Numbered from the stretch's first letter, positions 16,079 through 26,698 are shown. The stretch is DNA of 64,000 bases from UBA1181 sp045617845 (GCA_045617845.1 JAZLJL010000105.1:1-64000); one strand, 5' to 3'. Notes: a model not told the origin generated them from the letters alone. A program made the numbers and translations.

Positions 16079-19000
16079 CTATTTCACAACTACTTTCGTC
16101 ACACATCCACCTACGGAGACAAGATAGGTTCCCGCTTGCTCCACCTCGATTTTATCCAAGCGTCCTTGGAATTCAACCCGACCCGACAAGTCAAAAAGTA
16201 TCAAATCCGAATTCTGAGGACGGCCGAAAACAGAAATCTCTCTTCCCTTAACATACACTTGGAATCCTTCATCCTCTATCTTATCTTCTCCAACAACGTT
16301 CGGAAGTGGTTCCATCAAAGCGATCAGGGCGAAATTCTTGGCTGGCATAGTCTCCGGGCATTCATTATTCCACCCCGAGAACCGATATCCGTCAACGCCA
16401 AACTCTTGAATATCAACCTTTTCGCCATAACTAAAAGTAAGTCTTTGCGGCAGGCCCAACATCTTTTGCGTCGTCACAGAAACCAGCATCAACGTGATGC
16501 TATATTGATTAACCTTCCAATTGGCATGGGCTTCCACATCGTGGGATGGCATCACTTCGACAAGCGTATCCCAACCGGTGAAACTATATCCTTCTTTCTG
16601 CAATTCCGGGGAAGCAGGTAATAATGCCCCGAACTCTACAATCGTGTCCCACACACAAACGTCTTCATCAAAAAAGCGCATGGAATACATGTCGATTTTC
16701 CTTTTGCCCTCCAATATCAACGGGTAGGCTGGCATATATTCCGGGACGGAGACTTCCCATCCGGCAAACGAATACCCCTCCTTATCAGGAACCGGCACTT
16801 CACCTATCAGGTCACCGAACGCATACGTCGTCTCCATTACCGTATCCCCATCCACTATCGCCACGAACGGGAAGAGCAAAGGAACGAAACGTCCGCCCAC
16901 AACCACATCCCGCGCAGGCATCAATGAAGGGAACGTATCCAACCATTCGAATCGGGTTCCTTCCCGATACGGATCTTCCGGAACGATTATCTCTTCTCCG
17001 TAATCTAACACAGACACTTTGAGCGTGTCGGTTTCCGACATAATGACGAGATGATAACGGCCGACCTTCCACAAAGCGGTAGAGACGAAATCGGAGTCTG
17101 GCATAGTCGCCGGCAATTCCGGAGACCACCCCTCAAACGTGTATCCTTCACGGTCCAAATCATCCCAAGCGATCTCTTGTCCATAAGGAATCATAGAATC
17201 CACAACCGTCTCTTCCCCACTCTTCAATTCAAAACGGAACTCCATCACCTTCCAACTAGCGATTACCTCGATGGGCTCCGCTGGCATGACTGCTGGCAAT
17301 TCACGGGATAACAAAAGGGAGTATCCTTTCTTGACCGGCATAATATTGGGATTAATCGTATCCAGATATGCATATACGGTGTCGATTAGAGTCTCCGTTT
17401 CTGTCTTGACGATTAAAGGATAGAAAACCACAGACCATTGAGCGTGGACAACAATACCCGAATCGGGCATCCTTTCGGGCAACGAAGGAATCCATCCGTC
17501 AAAAGTATAGCCTTCTTTGGTTATCGGTTCCCAAACGATTTCCTCACCATAAGCGAGCAAAGAATCCAGGACGACAGAATCTCCATCCATCATTACCAAA
17601 CGATGATTGTTTACCCCCCACACAAAAGTAAGGCTCAACGGTTGGGCGGGCATCAAAAGCGGACAAGTATCTCCAGATAAAGAGTAACCTTCCCTCATAG
17701 GGAATAAGGAGACATCAATCGTATCATGGTAATAGAGCATAGTGTCCAACACCACAGCTCCATCGACCGTCAGAGTCAAAGGATAACGGTTCTTGCTCCA
17801 TCGCGCCATGGATACGAAATCGGAATCAGGCATCAGCGACGGAAGTTCAGGAGACCAGCCCAAGAATGAATAGCCCTCCTTCTCCATGGAATCAAACGAA
17901 GGGAGGAGTTCTCCTTCGTGATAATAGGAATAAAAGAATGTCTCGTCCCCGTCCACCAAACGGAACAACATCTTATACTCGTCCCAAGAGCCGACGATGA
18001 CAAGGTCTGAATCAGGCATAAGCTGCGGCAGCTCCTTGTCCCAATACAACCTAAAGCCAACGCTATCGGGGAATGCCGGATACGAGACAGTATCACTATA
18101 CACATACTTTTCAGAAAAGAATTCGACACTATCCACGACCAAAGATATCGAATATAGCACTTGTTTCCACTCCCAATCGATGTCGACCGCATGAGCAGGC
18201 ATCACAGAGGGGAGTTCGTCCCAATTCAACAATTCCCAGCCTTTCCTCAAAGGCTTATCCATCCTAATGGTATCCCCATACCAATAAATGGTATCCTTCC
18301 AGACCATTTGGCCATCATATATCTTCAAAGGGTAACTTTGTCTCACGAAGGTTCCATATAACACCACATCGCTATCGGGCATCGACTCAATGGAAGGAGA
18401 AATCCATTCGAAAAGGAACCCGGCAGAATCACTTGGCGCCAGGACATCCATATCTATATTGGAGTCATAGTCCACGGAATCAGCGAATATGGCAACAGAA
18501 TCGCTCCATACCGTCAAAAGATGCCTATTAGGTTTAAGAATAGCAGAGAGCGTCAAATCATAATCCGGCATGAAATCAGGCAAGGAGGGAGTCCAACCTA
18601 TGATGGTGTAACCGGTGACAGAAGGGGCATCCTCAACACTAACTAATTCGCCCATACGATATTCCCCAAACGGAACAGTGTCATGTGCGACAACAACGGA
18701 GAGTCTATAGAAGTTAGGAGTCCACAAAGCAGAAACCTCGACATCATGGGCAGGCATAACCGACGGGAGATTTTCCCATCCTTCGAAAGAGAAGCCTTTC
18801 CTTTCGGGAACGGGAAGGGATCCAACAGCACCATATTCCACCGAATCGGTCCAAACGCTATCCTCGAACAGCCTGATGGTCAACAGATAACGGTTCTTTT
18901 GCCAAACAGCGTCCACAAGCACATCATGGGAAGGCATCTCCTCCGGCACGTCAGGCGACCACCCCATAAAAGAACAACCTTCCTTCGAAGGATTTTCCAC

Positions 19001-19957
19001 GGAAGGGATTGCCGCTTCGTACGCAACATTGAGCGGAAGCGTATCGGCGCCATTCACATAACGGAAAACATAGGTGTTTCGGGACCAACGGGCTGAGAAC
19101 ACCGCCCCATCCATTTCTTCGGTAGCGACTGAAGGCAAAGCGGGAGACCAGCCATCAAAAGAGAATCCCTCACGGGAAGGAGTTTGCACGAATACAGTTT
19201 CTCCACAATAAAAACTCATGTCGTATACATCCGAAAGCTCTTCTGAAAGATTAATAACGGAGTTATATTGGATCTTTTCAAACTGAGCGTCAAGAATGAT
19301 GTCGGAATCGCCCATATTCGCAGGAAGTACCTTATTCCATCCCTTAAACGAATAGCAATCCTTCTCTGGAGAGGAAGAGGTGACGTTAGCCAAAGACTCC
19401 CCTTTCCTAAAAGGTCCGAATTCGGCGATTATTTTCCCTTCCGAACGATATTTCACATAATGGCAACTAGAAATGGAGAAATTCTTCACATAGCCAGAAT
19501 AGTTGAACCTATCATGTAATCGGACAAAACGAGTATTCTTGTCCAACTGCTCGGAAACCGTATTGCTTTGGCTCTTACTACCCCACACCGTACTCCAGGA
19601 CTTTCCATCGGCGCTTTGCTCCAATTCCCAAGCCTGATATCCCAACTTATATGTACAGAGGACCGAAGAGGTGGAGGTGGAGAAACTGATGACATCAGGC
19701 GCACCGGAAATCTCGACAGTGAAATAACGGTCAGGCCAACAAAATCCGCATCCGTCACTAAGGACGCCATCAGTCGACATACGAATGGCGTCGTTAGACC
19801 ACAAATAATCATCGTCCCCATTTTTAAAGGAAACCGATTCGCTGAAAAAAGTACTTTCATCCATCGTGAAAGGCACTTGAACTTGGGCTGCGACCCGACT
19901 AGGCAAGACTAGCACAGAAAAGAGTATCAGAAAAAGGGATTTCCAACATTTAACCAT
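16079..19957 (-). CDS. Secreted protein with ~17 InlB/Listeria-Bacteroides repeats and type IX sorting domain
   Basis: A 1292-residue protein. The signal peptide ends VAAQ at about residue 25. A discoidin-like beta region of about 150 residues follows (WELEQSADGKSWSTVWG). Then about 17 consecutive repeats of 58-66 residues each fit the InlB B-repeat (Flg_new) pattern: a beta strand, D-T-V-x-Y-G-E, then EGYSFxGWSPELPxxMPDSD and a closing A-x-W. The last ~65 residues (VYVKGREISVFG, LILFDLSGRV, GTYLVSVGGCVTKVVVK) form a type A C-terminal sorting domain for the type IX system. It is therefore probably exported by the gldKLMN machinery and anchored or released at the surface, as an adhesin or stalk. 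Several repeats have lost the GW core. Confidence 0.88.
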   Translation of the reverse strand: MVKCWKSLFLILFSVLVLPSRVAAQVQVPFTMDESTFFSESVSFKNGDDDYLWSNDAIRMSTDGVLSDGCGFCWPDRYFTVEISGAPDVISFSTSTSSVLCTYKLGYQAWELEQSADGKSWSTVWGSKSQSNTVSEQLDKNTRFVRLHDRFNYSGYVKNFSISSCHYVKYRSEGKIIAEFGPFRKGESLANVTSSSPEKDCYSFKGWNKVLPANMGDSDIILDAQFEKIQYNSVINLSEELSDVYDMSFYCGETVFVQTPSREGFSFDGWSPALPSVATEEMDGAVFSARWSRNTYVFRYVNGADTLPLNVAYEAAIPSVENPSKEGCSFMGWSPDVPEEMPSHDVLVDAVWQKNRYLLTIRLFEDSVWTDSVEYGAVGSLPVPERKGFSFEGWENLPSVMPAHDVEVSALWTPNFYRLSVVVAHDTVPFGEYRMGELVSVEDAPSVTGYTIIGWTPSLPDFMPDYDLTLSAILKPNRHLLTVWSDSVAIFADSVDYDSNIDMDVLAPSDSAGFLFEWISPSIESMPDSDVVLYGTFVRQSYPLKIYDGQMVWKDTIYWYGDTIRMDKPLRKGWELLNWDELPSVMPAHAVDIDWEWKQVLYSISLVVDSVEFFSEKYVYSDTVSYPAFPDSVGFRLYWDKELPQLMPDSDLVIVGSWDEYKMLFRLVDGDETFFYSYYHEGELLPSFDSMEKEGYSFLGWSPELPSLMPDSDFVSMARWSKNRYPLTLTVDGAVVLDTMLYYHDTIDVSLFPMREGYSLSGDTCPLLMPAQPLSLTFVWGVNNHRLVMMDGDSVVLDSLLAYGEEIVWEPITKEGYTFDGWIPSLPERMPDSGIVVHAQWSVVFYPLIVKTETETLIDTVYAYLDTINPNIMPVKKGYSLLLSRELPAVMPAEPIEVIASWKVMEFRFELKSGEETVVDSMIPYGQEIAWDDLDREGYTFEGWSPELPATMPDSDFVSTALWKVGRYHLVIMSETDTLKVSVLDYGEEIIVPEDPYREGTRFEWLDTFPSLMPARDVVVGGRFVPLLFPFVAIVDGDTVMETTYAFGDLIGEVPVPDKEGYSFAGWEVSVPEYMPAYPLILEGKRKIDMYSMRFFDEDVCVWDTIVEFGALLPASPELQKEGYSFTGWDTLVEVMPSHDVEAHANWKVNQYSITLMLVSVTTQKMLGLPQRLTFSYGEKVDIQEFGVDGYRFSGWNNECPETMPAKNFALIALMEPLPNVVGEDKIEDEGFQVYVKGREISVFGRPQNSDLILFDLSGRVEFQGRLDKIEVEQAGTYLVSVGGCVTKVVVK

Positions 19958-20002
19958 ACCATTATTCCATTAAAATTCATAATAAAGCCTCTAAAAAACG
20001 CA

Positions 20003-20034
20003 AGAAGGAGATGCCTTGGGAAGCACCTCCTTCT
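20003..20034 (-). terminator. Terminator of the CoA-transferase gene
   Basis: A 12-bp stem with one mismatch (AGAAGGAG-TGC/GCA-CTCCTTCT) and an 8-nt loop, followed on the minus strand by TGCGTTTTTT. It lies about 75 bases after the stop. Confidence 0.85.
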
Positions 20035-20109
20035 ATATTTTGTTTCCTTTGAGGCGCTAATAAACCGCCGCAAATGTACAAAATATTTCAACAAAAAAGA
20101 CAATAATTA

Positions 20110-21597
20110 TCAGTCCCACTTTGTATTACGCATATCGCCAGTCTCTTCGAAGGCGAGATGCATCCTCAAAGCTTTGGACAAAGTCATTGGGGTATGGCAC
20201 TTTCCGGCAGCCAATTTGAGATAATCCCACAACAACTCTTTATAGTCTGGGTGAACACAATTTTCGATGATCGCCTCTGCCTTCTGCAACGGAGACTTAG
20301 CGCGCAAATCAGCCACACCTTGTTCCGTGACGATAACCTTAACAGAGTGTTCTGAGCTATCGATATGACTAGCCATAGGAACAATAGCGGAGATGACACC
20401 GCCTTTAGCGACTGACGGACAAGTGAAGATGGAAAGGAATGCGTTACGAGCGAAGTCTGCCGAACCACCTAAGCCATTCATCATCTTCTGTCCAAGCACA
20501 TTTGTGCTGTTCACGTTTCCGAAGATATCCAACTCAAGCGCAGTGTTAATGGCGATAACACCCATACGACGAACCAATTCAGGATTGTTCGTCAACTCCT
20601 GAGGGCGCAACATCAACTTATCCTTAAAGAAATCATAGTCGGCGTAAACATCCATGAGAACGTCATCGGAAAGAGTCAACGAACTACCGCTAGCGAAAGT
20701 GATACGGCCCTTCTTCATCAAATCAATCACGGAGTTTTGGATCACCTCAGTAAACATGGTGAAGGAAGGGATATCATCGCAGTTACCCAATGAACCAAGA
20801 ACTGCGTTAGCGATGTTACCCACACCAGACTGCAAAGGCAAGAACTCCTTAGGGATAATACCTTTATGAAGCTCGCTCAACAAGAAGTTAGCGACATTCT
20901 CACCGATTTTCGCAGTGACCGCGTCAACTGGAGTAAATTGGGCTATACCATCCTTCATGTCTGTCTTCACGACACCGATAACCTTTGCCGGATCGACCTT
21001 CAAAGTAGCGGTTCCGATACGGTCGGATGGCGTATAGATAGGAATTTCACGACGATAAGGAGGATTAACCGGCTCATACAAATCGTGCATGCCATTGATT
21101 TTCGCAGGATGATGAGCATTTAACTCAATGATGATCTTCTTTGCCTTGTCGACCAATGTAGGAGTGATACCCACAGAAGTAGTCAACACAATCTCACCCT
21201 TCTCGGTGATGTCCGCAGCCTCGATCAATGCGAAATCGACAGGACCGAGGAAGCCATAGCGCAAATCTTGAGCCACGTGTGACAAGTGCATATCAAAGTA
21301 TTGGACCTCACACTTATTGATAGCGTCACGCATATACTTGCTGGACTGGAAAGGAGTACGGAACTTCACAGCCTTCGCGCGTGAAAGGGCGCCATCGATT
21401 TGGTCTCCCGTGGATCCACCCGTGATCATACCCACCTTAAACTCGTTTCCTTTCGCATGCTCAGCTTCCGCCTTGGCGGCGAGAGCTTCTGTCACTGCCT
21501 TTACTGTACCCACCGACGAGAATCCGCCGATGCCGATCACATCATTGTTCTTAATGTACGATGCTGCCTCTTCGGCAGTAATAAAGTTAAATGCCAT
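20110..21597 (-). CDS. Acetyl-CoA hydrolase/transferase family (acetate or succinate CoA-transferase)
   Basis: A 495-residue class I CoA-transferase. The two tandem Rossmann-like halves are complete, with GIGGFSSVG near residue 22, the family's GSTGDQIDGAL, and the catalytic Glu284 in MFTEVIQNS. The C-terminal EQGVADLRAKSPLQKA is the conserved closing motif. Members exchange CoA between acetate, succinate or propionate and are used in succinate/propionate fermentation in Bacteroidales; the exact acyl preference is not determined here. A monocistronic unit: -7 box about 50 bases upstream, terminator downstream. AAGGAAGG lies five bases before the ATG, an unusually strong Shine-Dalgarno site for this genome. 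Confidence 0.92.
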   Translation of the reverse strand: MAFNFITAEEAASYIKNNDVIGIGGFSSVGTVKAVTEALAAKAEAEHAKGNEFKVGMITGGSTGDQIDGALSRAKAVKFRTPFQSSKYMRDAINKCEVQYFDMHLSHVAQDLRYGFLGPVDFALIEAADITEKGEIVLTTSVGITPTLVDKAKKIIIELNAHHPAKINGMHDLYEPVNPPYRREIPIYTPSDRIGTATLKVDPAKVIGVVKTDMKDGIAQFTPVDAVTAKIGENVANFLLSELHKGIIPKEFLPLQSGVGNIANAVLGSLGNCDDIPSFTMFTEVIQNSVIDLMKKGRITFASGSSLTLSDDVLMDVYADYDFFKDKLMLRPQELTNNPELVRRMGVIAINTALELDIFGNVNSTNVLGQKMMNGLGGSADFARNAFLSIFTCPSVAKGGVISAIVPMASHIDSSEHSVKVIVTEQGVADLRAKSPLQKAEAIIENCVHPDYKELLWDYLKLAAGKCHTPMTLSKALRMHLAFEETGDMRNTKWD

Positions 21598-21647
21598 TGT
21601 ACCTTCCTTTTATTCAGTTACTAAACTTTTATTTCTGAAAAACAACG

Positions 21648-21655
21648 CGAAATTA
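21648..21655 (-). promoter_or_regulatory. -7 box upstream of the CoA-transferase gene
   Basis: The minus strand reads TAATTTCG, a TAnnTTCG variant, about 50 bases before the ATG. No clear -33 box is seen. Confidence 0.4.
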
Positions 21656-21756
21656 CAACAAAAAATCCAAACTTAACCACTAACCCACCAATAATTGCAT
21701 AAATATCAAAACATTTATATAAAATAGGATATTTATACAGACGATATACAAAAAAA

Positions 21757-21782
21757 TAGGAGAATCCACAAGGATCCTCCTA
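21757..21782 (-). terminator. Terminator of the glucokinase gene
   Basis: TAGGAG-ATCC and GGAT-CTCCTA form an 11-position stem with one mismatch and a 4-nt loop, followed on the minus strand by TTTTTTGTATA. Confidence 0.85.
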
Positions 21783-21808
21783 CTATAAAATGAGGCAGAA
21801 CTACCGGA

Positions 21809-22771
21809 TTATAAATCCCATGCCAAAGCGGAAGCGCCCAATACCGCAGCATCAGCGTCCTTCATTTGGGAGAAGAGAACCTTCACCTTGCCCTTGAACA
21901 CAGGCATCAGATTATCGTCCATCGCCTTCTTGACAGGATTGAACAACAAATCGCCAGCTTTCGCCAAACCACCGAAAAGCACAAAAGCCTCCGGGCTACT
22001 GAACTTAACGAAGTCAGCCAAAGCCTCACCTAATATTTGACCAGTGAAAGCGAAAATATCCTTTGCGATTTGATCGCCGGCCATAGCGGCGTCAAACACA
22101 TCCTTTGAGGTAATGTTATCCAAATCGATTTTCCTAAGGACAGAATCTTCCTTACGGTTCAACAAAAACTCTTTAGCGGTTCTCGCCACACCAGTAGCGG
22201 AAGTATAGGTTTCAAGGCAACCCTTGTTTCCACAACCACATGGACGTCCGTCACGACGAACAATCACATGGCCGAGCTCGCCGGCATTTCCATCATGTCC
22301 ATAAATCAACTGACCATTAGCGACAACACCACTACCCACACCTGTACCAAGTGTGATCATAATGAAATCACGCATGCCACGAGCCGCGCCATACTTCATC
22401 TCACCAATAGCGGCCGCATTGGCGTCGTTCGTCAATGAGACAGGCAAACCGACCTTATCGGAAAGCATCTTCGCAAAAGGGACGATGCCTTTCCATGGCA
22501 AATTTGCCGCATGTTCGATATTTCCAGTGTAATAGTTCGCATTAGGCGCACCGACACCGATACCATTGATTTTTTCCGCTCCGCCATTCTGGGCGATCAA
22601 TTTCAACAAGCCATCACCTAAAGCATTGATGTAATCCTCAAGTTCAGGATAAGCCTTCGTTTTGATGGAATCTGATGCCAAAACAGTACCGTTTGCATCC
22701 ACAATTCCGAAGACAGTGTTGGTCCCACCGATGTCGATACCAACCACATTAGGTTTCAATTCAGACTTCAT
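21809..22771 (-). CDS. ROK-family glucokinase
   Basis: A 320-residue sugar kinase that probably phosphorylates glucose. The phosphate-binding loop DIGGTNTVFGIVD is near residue 12, NDANAAA near 117, LGTGVGSG near 142, and the ROK zinc motif CGCGNKGCLE near 180. I chose the ATG at 22771; an in-frame ATG at 22804 would overlap the end of the permease gene. The preceding gene encodes a glucose/galactose-type permease, so uptake and phosphorylation are coupled in one transcript. Confidence 0.92.
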   Translation of the reverse strand: MKSELKPNVVGIDIGGTNTVFGIVDANGTVLASDSIKTKAYPELEDYINALGDGLLKLIAQNGGAEKINGIGVGAPNANYYTGNIEHAANLPWKGIVPFAKMLSDKVGLPVSLTNDANAAAIGEMKYGAARGMRDFIMITLGTGVGSGVVANGQLIYGHDGNAGELGHVIVRRDGRPCGCGNKGCLETYTSATGVARTAKEFLLNRKEDSVLRKIDLDNITSKDVFDAAMAGDQIAKDIFAFTGQILGEALADFVKFSSPEAFVLFGGLAKAGDLLFNPVKKAMDDNLMPVFKGKVKVLFSQMKDADAAVLGASALAWDL

Positions 22772-22790
22772 ATCATTAATTATTAAGTTA

Positions 22791-24239
22791 TTATATATTT
22801 TCAATCATCTTAAAGTTCGTATTCTTCCTTTTCTTACAACCCACAAATCCATACCACACCAAATAAGCGTAACAAACCATAGGCAACGCGAAAGCGACAT
22901 GGGCATCAAAAATATCGGAGAGCAACCCCTGCAAAGGAGGCATGACGGCGCCACCCAAAATCATCATGACCAAAAGGGATGATCCCTGTGACGTATATTT
23001 TCCTAGGCCGTCAATCGCCAATGTGACCACATTCGGGAACATGATGGAATTAAAGAGACCGACAGCCAGAATGGACCAAAGGGATAATTCATCATCGAGG
23101 AGAAGCATCCAACCCACCAATACCATATTCATCACGGCAAAAATCCCCAACGTACGGGAAGGTTTGGATTTCGCCCAAAGGAAAGCGAAAAAGTTCAAGA
23201 CCAAAAAACCGACAAAATAATACACCTTCATATCCAAGAAGAAATTAATGAAATCGTGGAAACTCATAATTTCCTCGGACGCGACGCTAATCACGTAGAA
23301 AATCAAAAACAACGAAAGCACAGCAGACAACAACATCAATATGATCTTTAAGTCAGAACGCAACTTGCCCATCGAGATAGCTCCCATAAAACGTCCAATC
23401 ATAGCACCTCCCCAATAAAAAGCGAGCAACTGACTAGCATGAAGCTCATCCATGGAATGGAATTTCTTCATATATTCGACGAGGTTGCTACCGATAGCGA
23501 CTTCCGCACCCACATAACAAAATATGCCTATCATACCATAAAGCAGATGAGGATATTTCAAAGCGCCGAGTTTGTCTAGTTCACGACTATCATCATGAAG
23601 ATCAATCGCAGGCATCTCCAAAAAGAATATCACGCCAAAAAGGATAAGCAATAGACTCGCCAAGACTAAATATGGAATGCGCACAGACGAAGCACCTTGC
23701 CCGCCGGCCAAGAAATAATCGAATATAAGCACACCACCAATGACAGGGGCCAACGTCGTTCCCAACGAATTAAATGCTTGGGAAAGGTTCAAACGGCTCG
23801 AAGCAGTTTCAGGAGACCCCAACACAGCGACCAACGGATTGGCGGCAATCTGTAAGAACGTGAAACCGGCGCCCAACAAAAAGAGGGCCAACAGGAAGAC
23901 TCCGAACACCGGATGCTCCGAATCCGCCTCGATAAAGAAAAGGAAACACGCCACAGAGGAAATGAATAAGCCTAAAGCTATCGTATTTTTATACCCTATT
24001 TTCAGAATAGGATCCCCCAACGTCGCCGACACTAAAAAATAGACAAGGGAAACAAAAAAATAAGCGAAGAAAAAAGCCAATTGGACCATAGTCGCTTCAA
24101 ACTGCCTCAATTGGAAAACATCCTTCAAATAAGGGATTAGGATATCATTCAAACACGTTATGAAACCCCACATAAAAAACAATATGGTTAACGCAAATAA
24201 CGCAATTGTATACTTGCTTGAATCTCTATTTTCCATCAC
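22791..24239 (-). CDS. FucP/GluP-type sugar:proton symporter (MFS)
   Basis: A 482-residue inner-membrane protein with about 12 hydrophobic segments. The FucP/GluP signature is clear: FFMWGFITCLNDILIPYLK near residue 21, then ANPLVAVLGSPETASSRLNLSQAFNSLGT and SNLVEYMKKF in the middle loop. It imports glucose, galactose or a related hexose. The next gene is the ROK glucokinase. A GGGG-ACA-CCCC hairpin in the 43-base gap after the TonB-dependent receptor gene could attenuate read-through. Confidence 0.9.
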   Translation of the reverse strand: MMENRDSSKYTIALFALTILFFMWGFITCLNDILIPYLKDVFQLRQFEATMVQLAFFFAYFFVSLVYFLVSATLGDPILKIGYKNTIALGLFISSVACFLFFIEADSEHPVFGVFLLALFLLGAGFTFLQIAANPLVAVLGSPETASSRLNLSQAFNSLGTTLAPVIGGVLIFDYFLAGGQGASSVRIPYLVLASLLLILFGVIFFLEMPAIDLHDDSRELDKLGALKYPHLLYGMIGIFCYVGAEVAIGSNLVEYMKKFHSMDELHASQLLAFYWGGAMIGRFMGAISMGKLRSDLKIILMLLSAVLSLFLIFYVISVASEEIMSFHDFINFFLDMKVYYFVGFLVLNFFAFLWAKSKPSRTLGIFAVMNMVLVGWMLLLDDELSLWSILAVGLFNSIMFPNVVTLAIDGLGKYTSQGSSLLVMMILGGAVMPPLQGLLSDIFDAHVAFALPMVCYAYLVWYGFVGCKKRKNTNFKMIENI

Positions 24240-24282
24240 AATCTATTTTTGCGGGGACACCCCCAATTAATTACTAAATCAA

Positions 24283-26691
24283 CTAAAACTCTATCGCCAA
24301 CTTCAAGTTAAAGAGCCTTCCCGTCAAATAATTCGGCACAGCATACTGTTGGCCATTCGATACAGGGACCCAATAATTTGAATTGACGTTTTTTAAATCC
24401 AAGACATTAAACACATCCATATTGAGGGAGAGACTCTTCATCCAAGAGAAGAATTTCTTCGACATGAATGGGTCAACACCTCTCCTCAAATGATAGGCTA
24501 CACCGAGATCGACACGTTTATAATTACTCATACGGAAATCATAACTATTCCCTATCGTATTCGGCGGGCAGAATGGGAACCCATCCGACCAAACTAACTT
24601 GATATTAAACTTCAACTTTTCAAAACCAGGCAAGTAATCCTGAAAAAACATCGAGATATTAAAGCGCTGGTCGGTTGGTCTTGGCAAATAACCCAAACCA
24701 TCGCCATAAATATTCTCCTTCGTATTCATCAAGGATAGGGAAACCCACGAATCGGTCCCAGGGACAAACTCGCCGAACAATTTCACGTCGCCTCCAAAAG
24801 CGAAACCATCCGCAAAATTCTCACCCAAATAAGTAATCTTCATATTATCGACCTGATAAGGGATGATTCTATCGATGTATTTATAGTAAAGTTCGCCCGT
24901 AAGTTTGAAAGGACGTCCCCACTTCCTGAAATAATAGTCAGTCGCCAATATGATTTGAGCGGAACGGGGAGACTTGATATCATGGTTCAAAACGTAAGAG
25001 TAATTACCGTCTTCAACCACAGATTTCTTTACCTCCTTGAATAAAAGCGCCTGGTGGTAGATACCTGTGGCGACACGGAACCCCCAATTGCTGTTAGCTG
25101 GGAACCAAGCCAAGGAAGCCCTAGGGCTAAGCGTCAGCTGTTCATTGAAATCCCAATACGAAAAGCGGAGACCACCCAAAAGGACCAACCTTCCTGAAGA
25201 GGAACGAATTGTATAGGCGTCCTGCAAAAAACCAGAGAGCCGATGGCATACCACGCTCACATCAGCGTCTAGATTCTCATACAAAGACATCCTGTCCGGA
25301 TTCAATGGTTGAGAATAGCCAGCGGAATCACGCAACTCCCACTCGATCACCTTCTCAGACAAATCTTCTATTTGAACGGAAAGTCCCCATTTTACTTGAT
25401 TATTCTTCCTATCAATGGTTCCGATATGCGAAATATTGGTCACCGTACCGTCAAAAGAGTTGCGTGAATGTTCATGGAAGGCGCCAAAACCTTCGCTCAA
25501 ATCGGAGACCATTGCATTAGGATCCAAAGAGCCTATACTATAAACACTAGAAATATCATACGCCACACGCTCTATGGAAAGGAAAGACGAGCCTATCAAC
25601 TCCAACGTAAGGCAGGAGCTCGGCTTGAACTTTAACGTGAACGCTCCGAAATAAGTTGAGAACAAATCGTCTTCTTGTCCATCAAAAGAGAAATGCACTT
25701 GCTTCATCTCATACATCGTACCGAAATTGGTGTCTCGGGATTTCGGAATGAAATTGTACTGATTTCTGGATATATTCCCTAAAAACGAAAGGGACCACTT
25801 CTGGGAGAAACGATAGTTCATATAGGTTTGATAATCCAAAAATTTAGGATTATACTCACCTTCAGTCTCCAAGGAATTCAACAAATAAGAAGAACTCTTA
25901 TATCGGAAACCATGCAACTGGGAAAACTTCGGGTTGGATGTCCCGACATATGCGGAGCCCCCCAAAAAACTGAGAGAAACCGCCCCTTCAAAAGAGGACG
26001 GCGTCTTATACTTGATATCCAGGACGGAAGACATCTTATCCCCATATTCAGGAGAAAAGCCCCCCGATGAAAAAGAGACCGACTCAACCATATCAGAATT
26101 CACGAAACTTAATCCCTCTTGCTGTCCATTACGGATCAGCAATGGACGATAAATCTCTATTGAATTCACATAGACACAATTCTCATCATAGTTTCCACCA
26201 CGTACGGAATATTGGGAACTGAGTTCATTGACAGACGAAACACCCGGCTGGGTAGTCACCACACTGATAATTCCATCCCCAGACGCATTGGTTATAATTT
26301 TAGTCACATCAACATTCAAGCGCTCTATCGTCGTCTCCTGTTTCACATGTCCGACAACATCGACGGATTGTATCAAATCCTCCTTCTCCTTCATCACAAC
26401 ACGGATAAAAGTAGAATCCTCGGGAAACGACACTGGGATGGTCTGGTCGGCATAACCAATCAAAGAGAAATCCAAGCTAATTGAATTGACCGAATCGGGA
26501 ATCATTTGCACAGAGAAAGCGCCCTGGGAATCCGTAAAAGTACCGACACCCTTCTGAACGTTCTCAACAGAAACGACGTCCAACGGGACGCCTGCAGAAT
26601 TAGTCACCACACCATAAATGCATTTGCCTTTCGACCAACAAGTAGCGGAAAGACAAAAAATAAAAAGAAGTATGTGGAAAACTTTTCGCAT
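24283..26691 (-). CDS. TonB-dependent receptor (carboxypeptidase-regulatory-domain type)
   Basis: An 802-residue outer-membrane receptor counted from the ATG at 26691, which opens a proper signal peptide (MRKVFHILLFIFCLSATCWS). A CNA-B/carboxypeptidase regulatory domain follows (IYGVVTNSAGVPLDVVSVENV). The plug includes VTTQPGVSSVNELSSQYSVRG and DENCVYVNSIEIYRP, and the barrel has a terminal phenylalanine (LAIEF). It is not of the SusC type and has no SusD partner. It lies seven bases after the OstA-like gene in the envelope operon. Substrate unknown. Confidence 0.88.
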   Translation of the reverse strand: MRKVFHILLFIFCLSATCWSKGKCIYGVVTNSAGVPLDVVSVENVQKGVGTFTDSQGAFSVQMIPDSVNSISLDFSLIGYADQTIPVSFPEDSTFIRVVMKEKEDLIQSVDVVGHVKQETTIERLNVDVTKIITNASGDGIISVVTTQPGVSSVNELSSQYSVRGGNYDENCVYVNSIEIYRPLLIRNGQQEGLSFVNSDMVESVSFSSGGFSPEYGDKMSSVLDIKYKTPSSFEGAVSLSFLGGSAYVGTSNPKFSQLHGFRYKSSSYLLNSLETEGEYNPKFLDYQTYMNYRFSQKWSLSFLGNISRNQYNFIPKSRDTNFGTMYEMKQVHFSFDGQEDDLFSTYFGAFTLKFKPSSCLTLELIGSSFLSIERVAYDISSVYSIGSLDPNAMVSDLSEGFGAFHEHSRNSFDGTVTNISHIGTIDRKNNQVKWGLSVQIEDLSEKVIEWELRDSAGYSQPLNPDRMSLYENLDADVSVVCHRLSGFLQDAYTIRSSSGRLVLLGGLRFSYWDFNEQLTLSPRASLAWFPANSNWGFRVATGIYHQALLFKEVKKSVVEDGNYSYVLNHDIKSPRSAQIILATDYYFRKWGRPFKLTGELYYKYIDRIIPYQVDNMKITYLGENFADGFAFGGDVKLFGEFVPGTDSWVSLSLMNTKENIYGDGLGYLPRPTDQRFNISMFFQDYLPGFEKLKFNIKLVWSDGFPFCPPNTIGNSYDFRMSNYKRVDLGVAYHLRRGVDPFMSKKFFSWMKSLSLNMDVFNVLDLKNVNSNYWVPVSNGQQYAVPNYLTGRLFNLKLAIEF

Positions 26692-26698
26692 AAACAAA

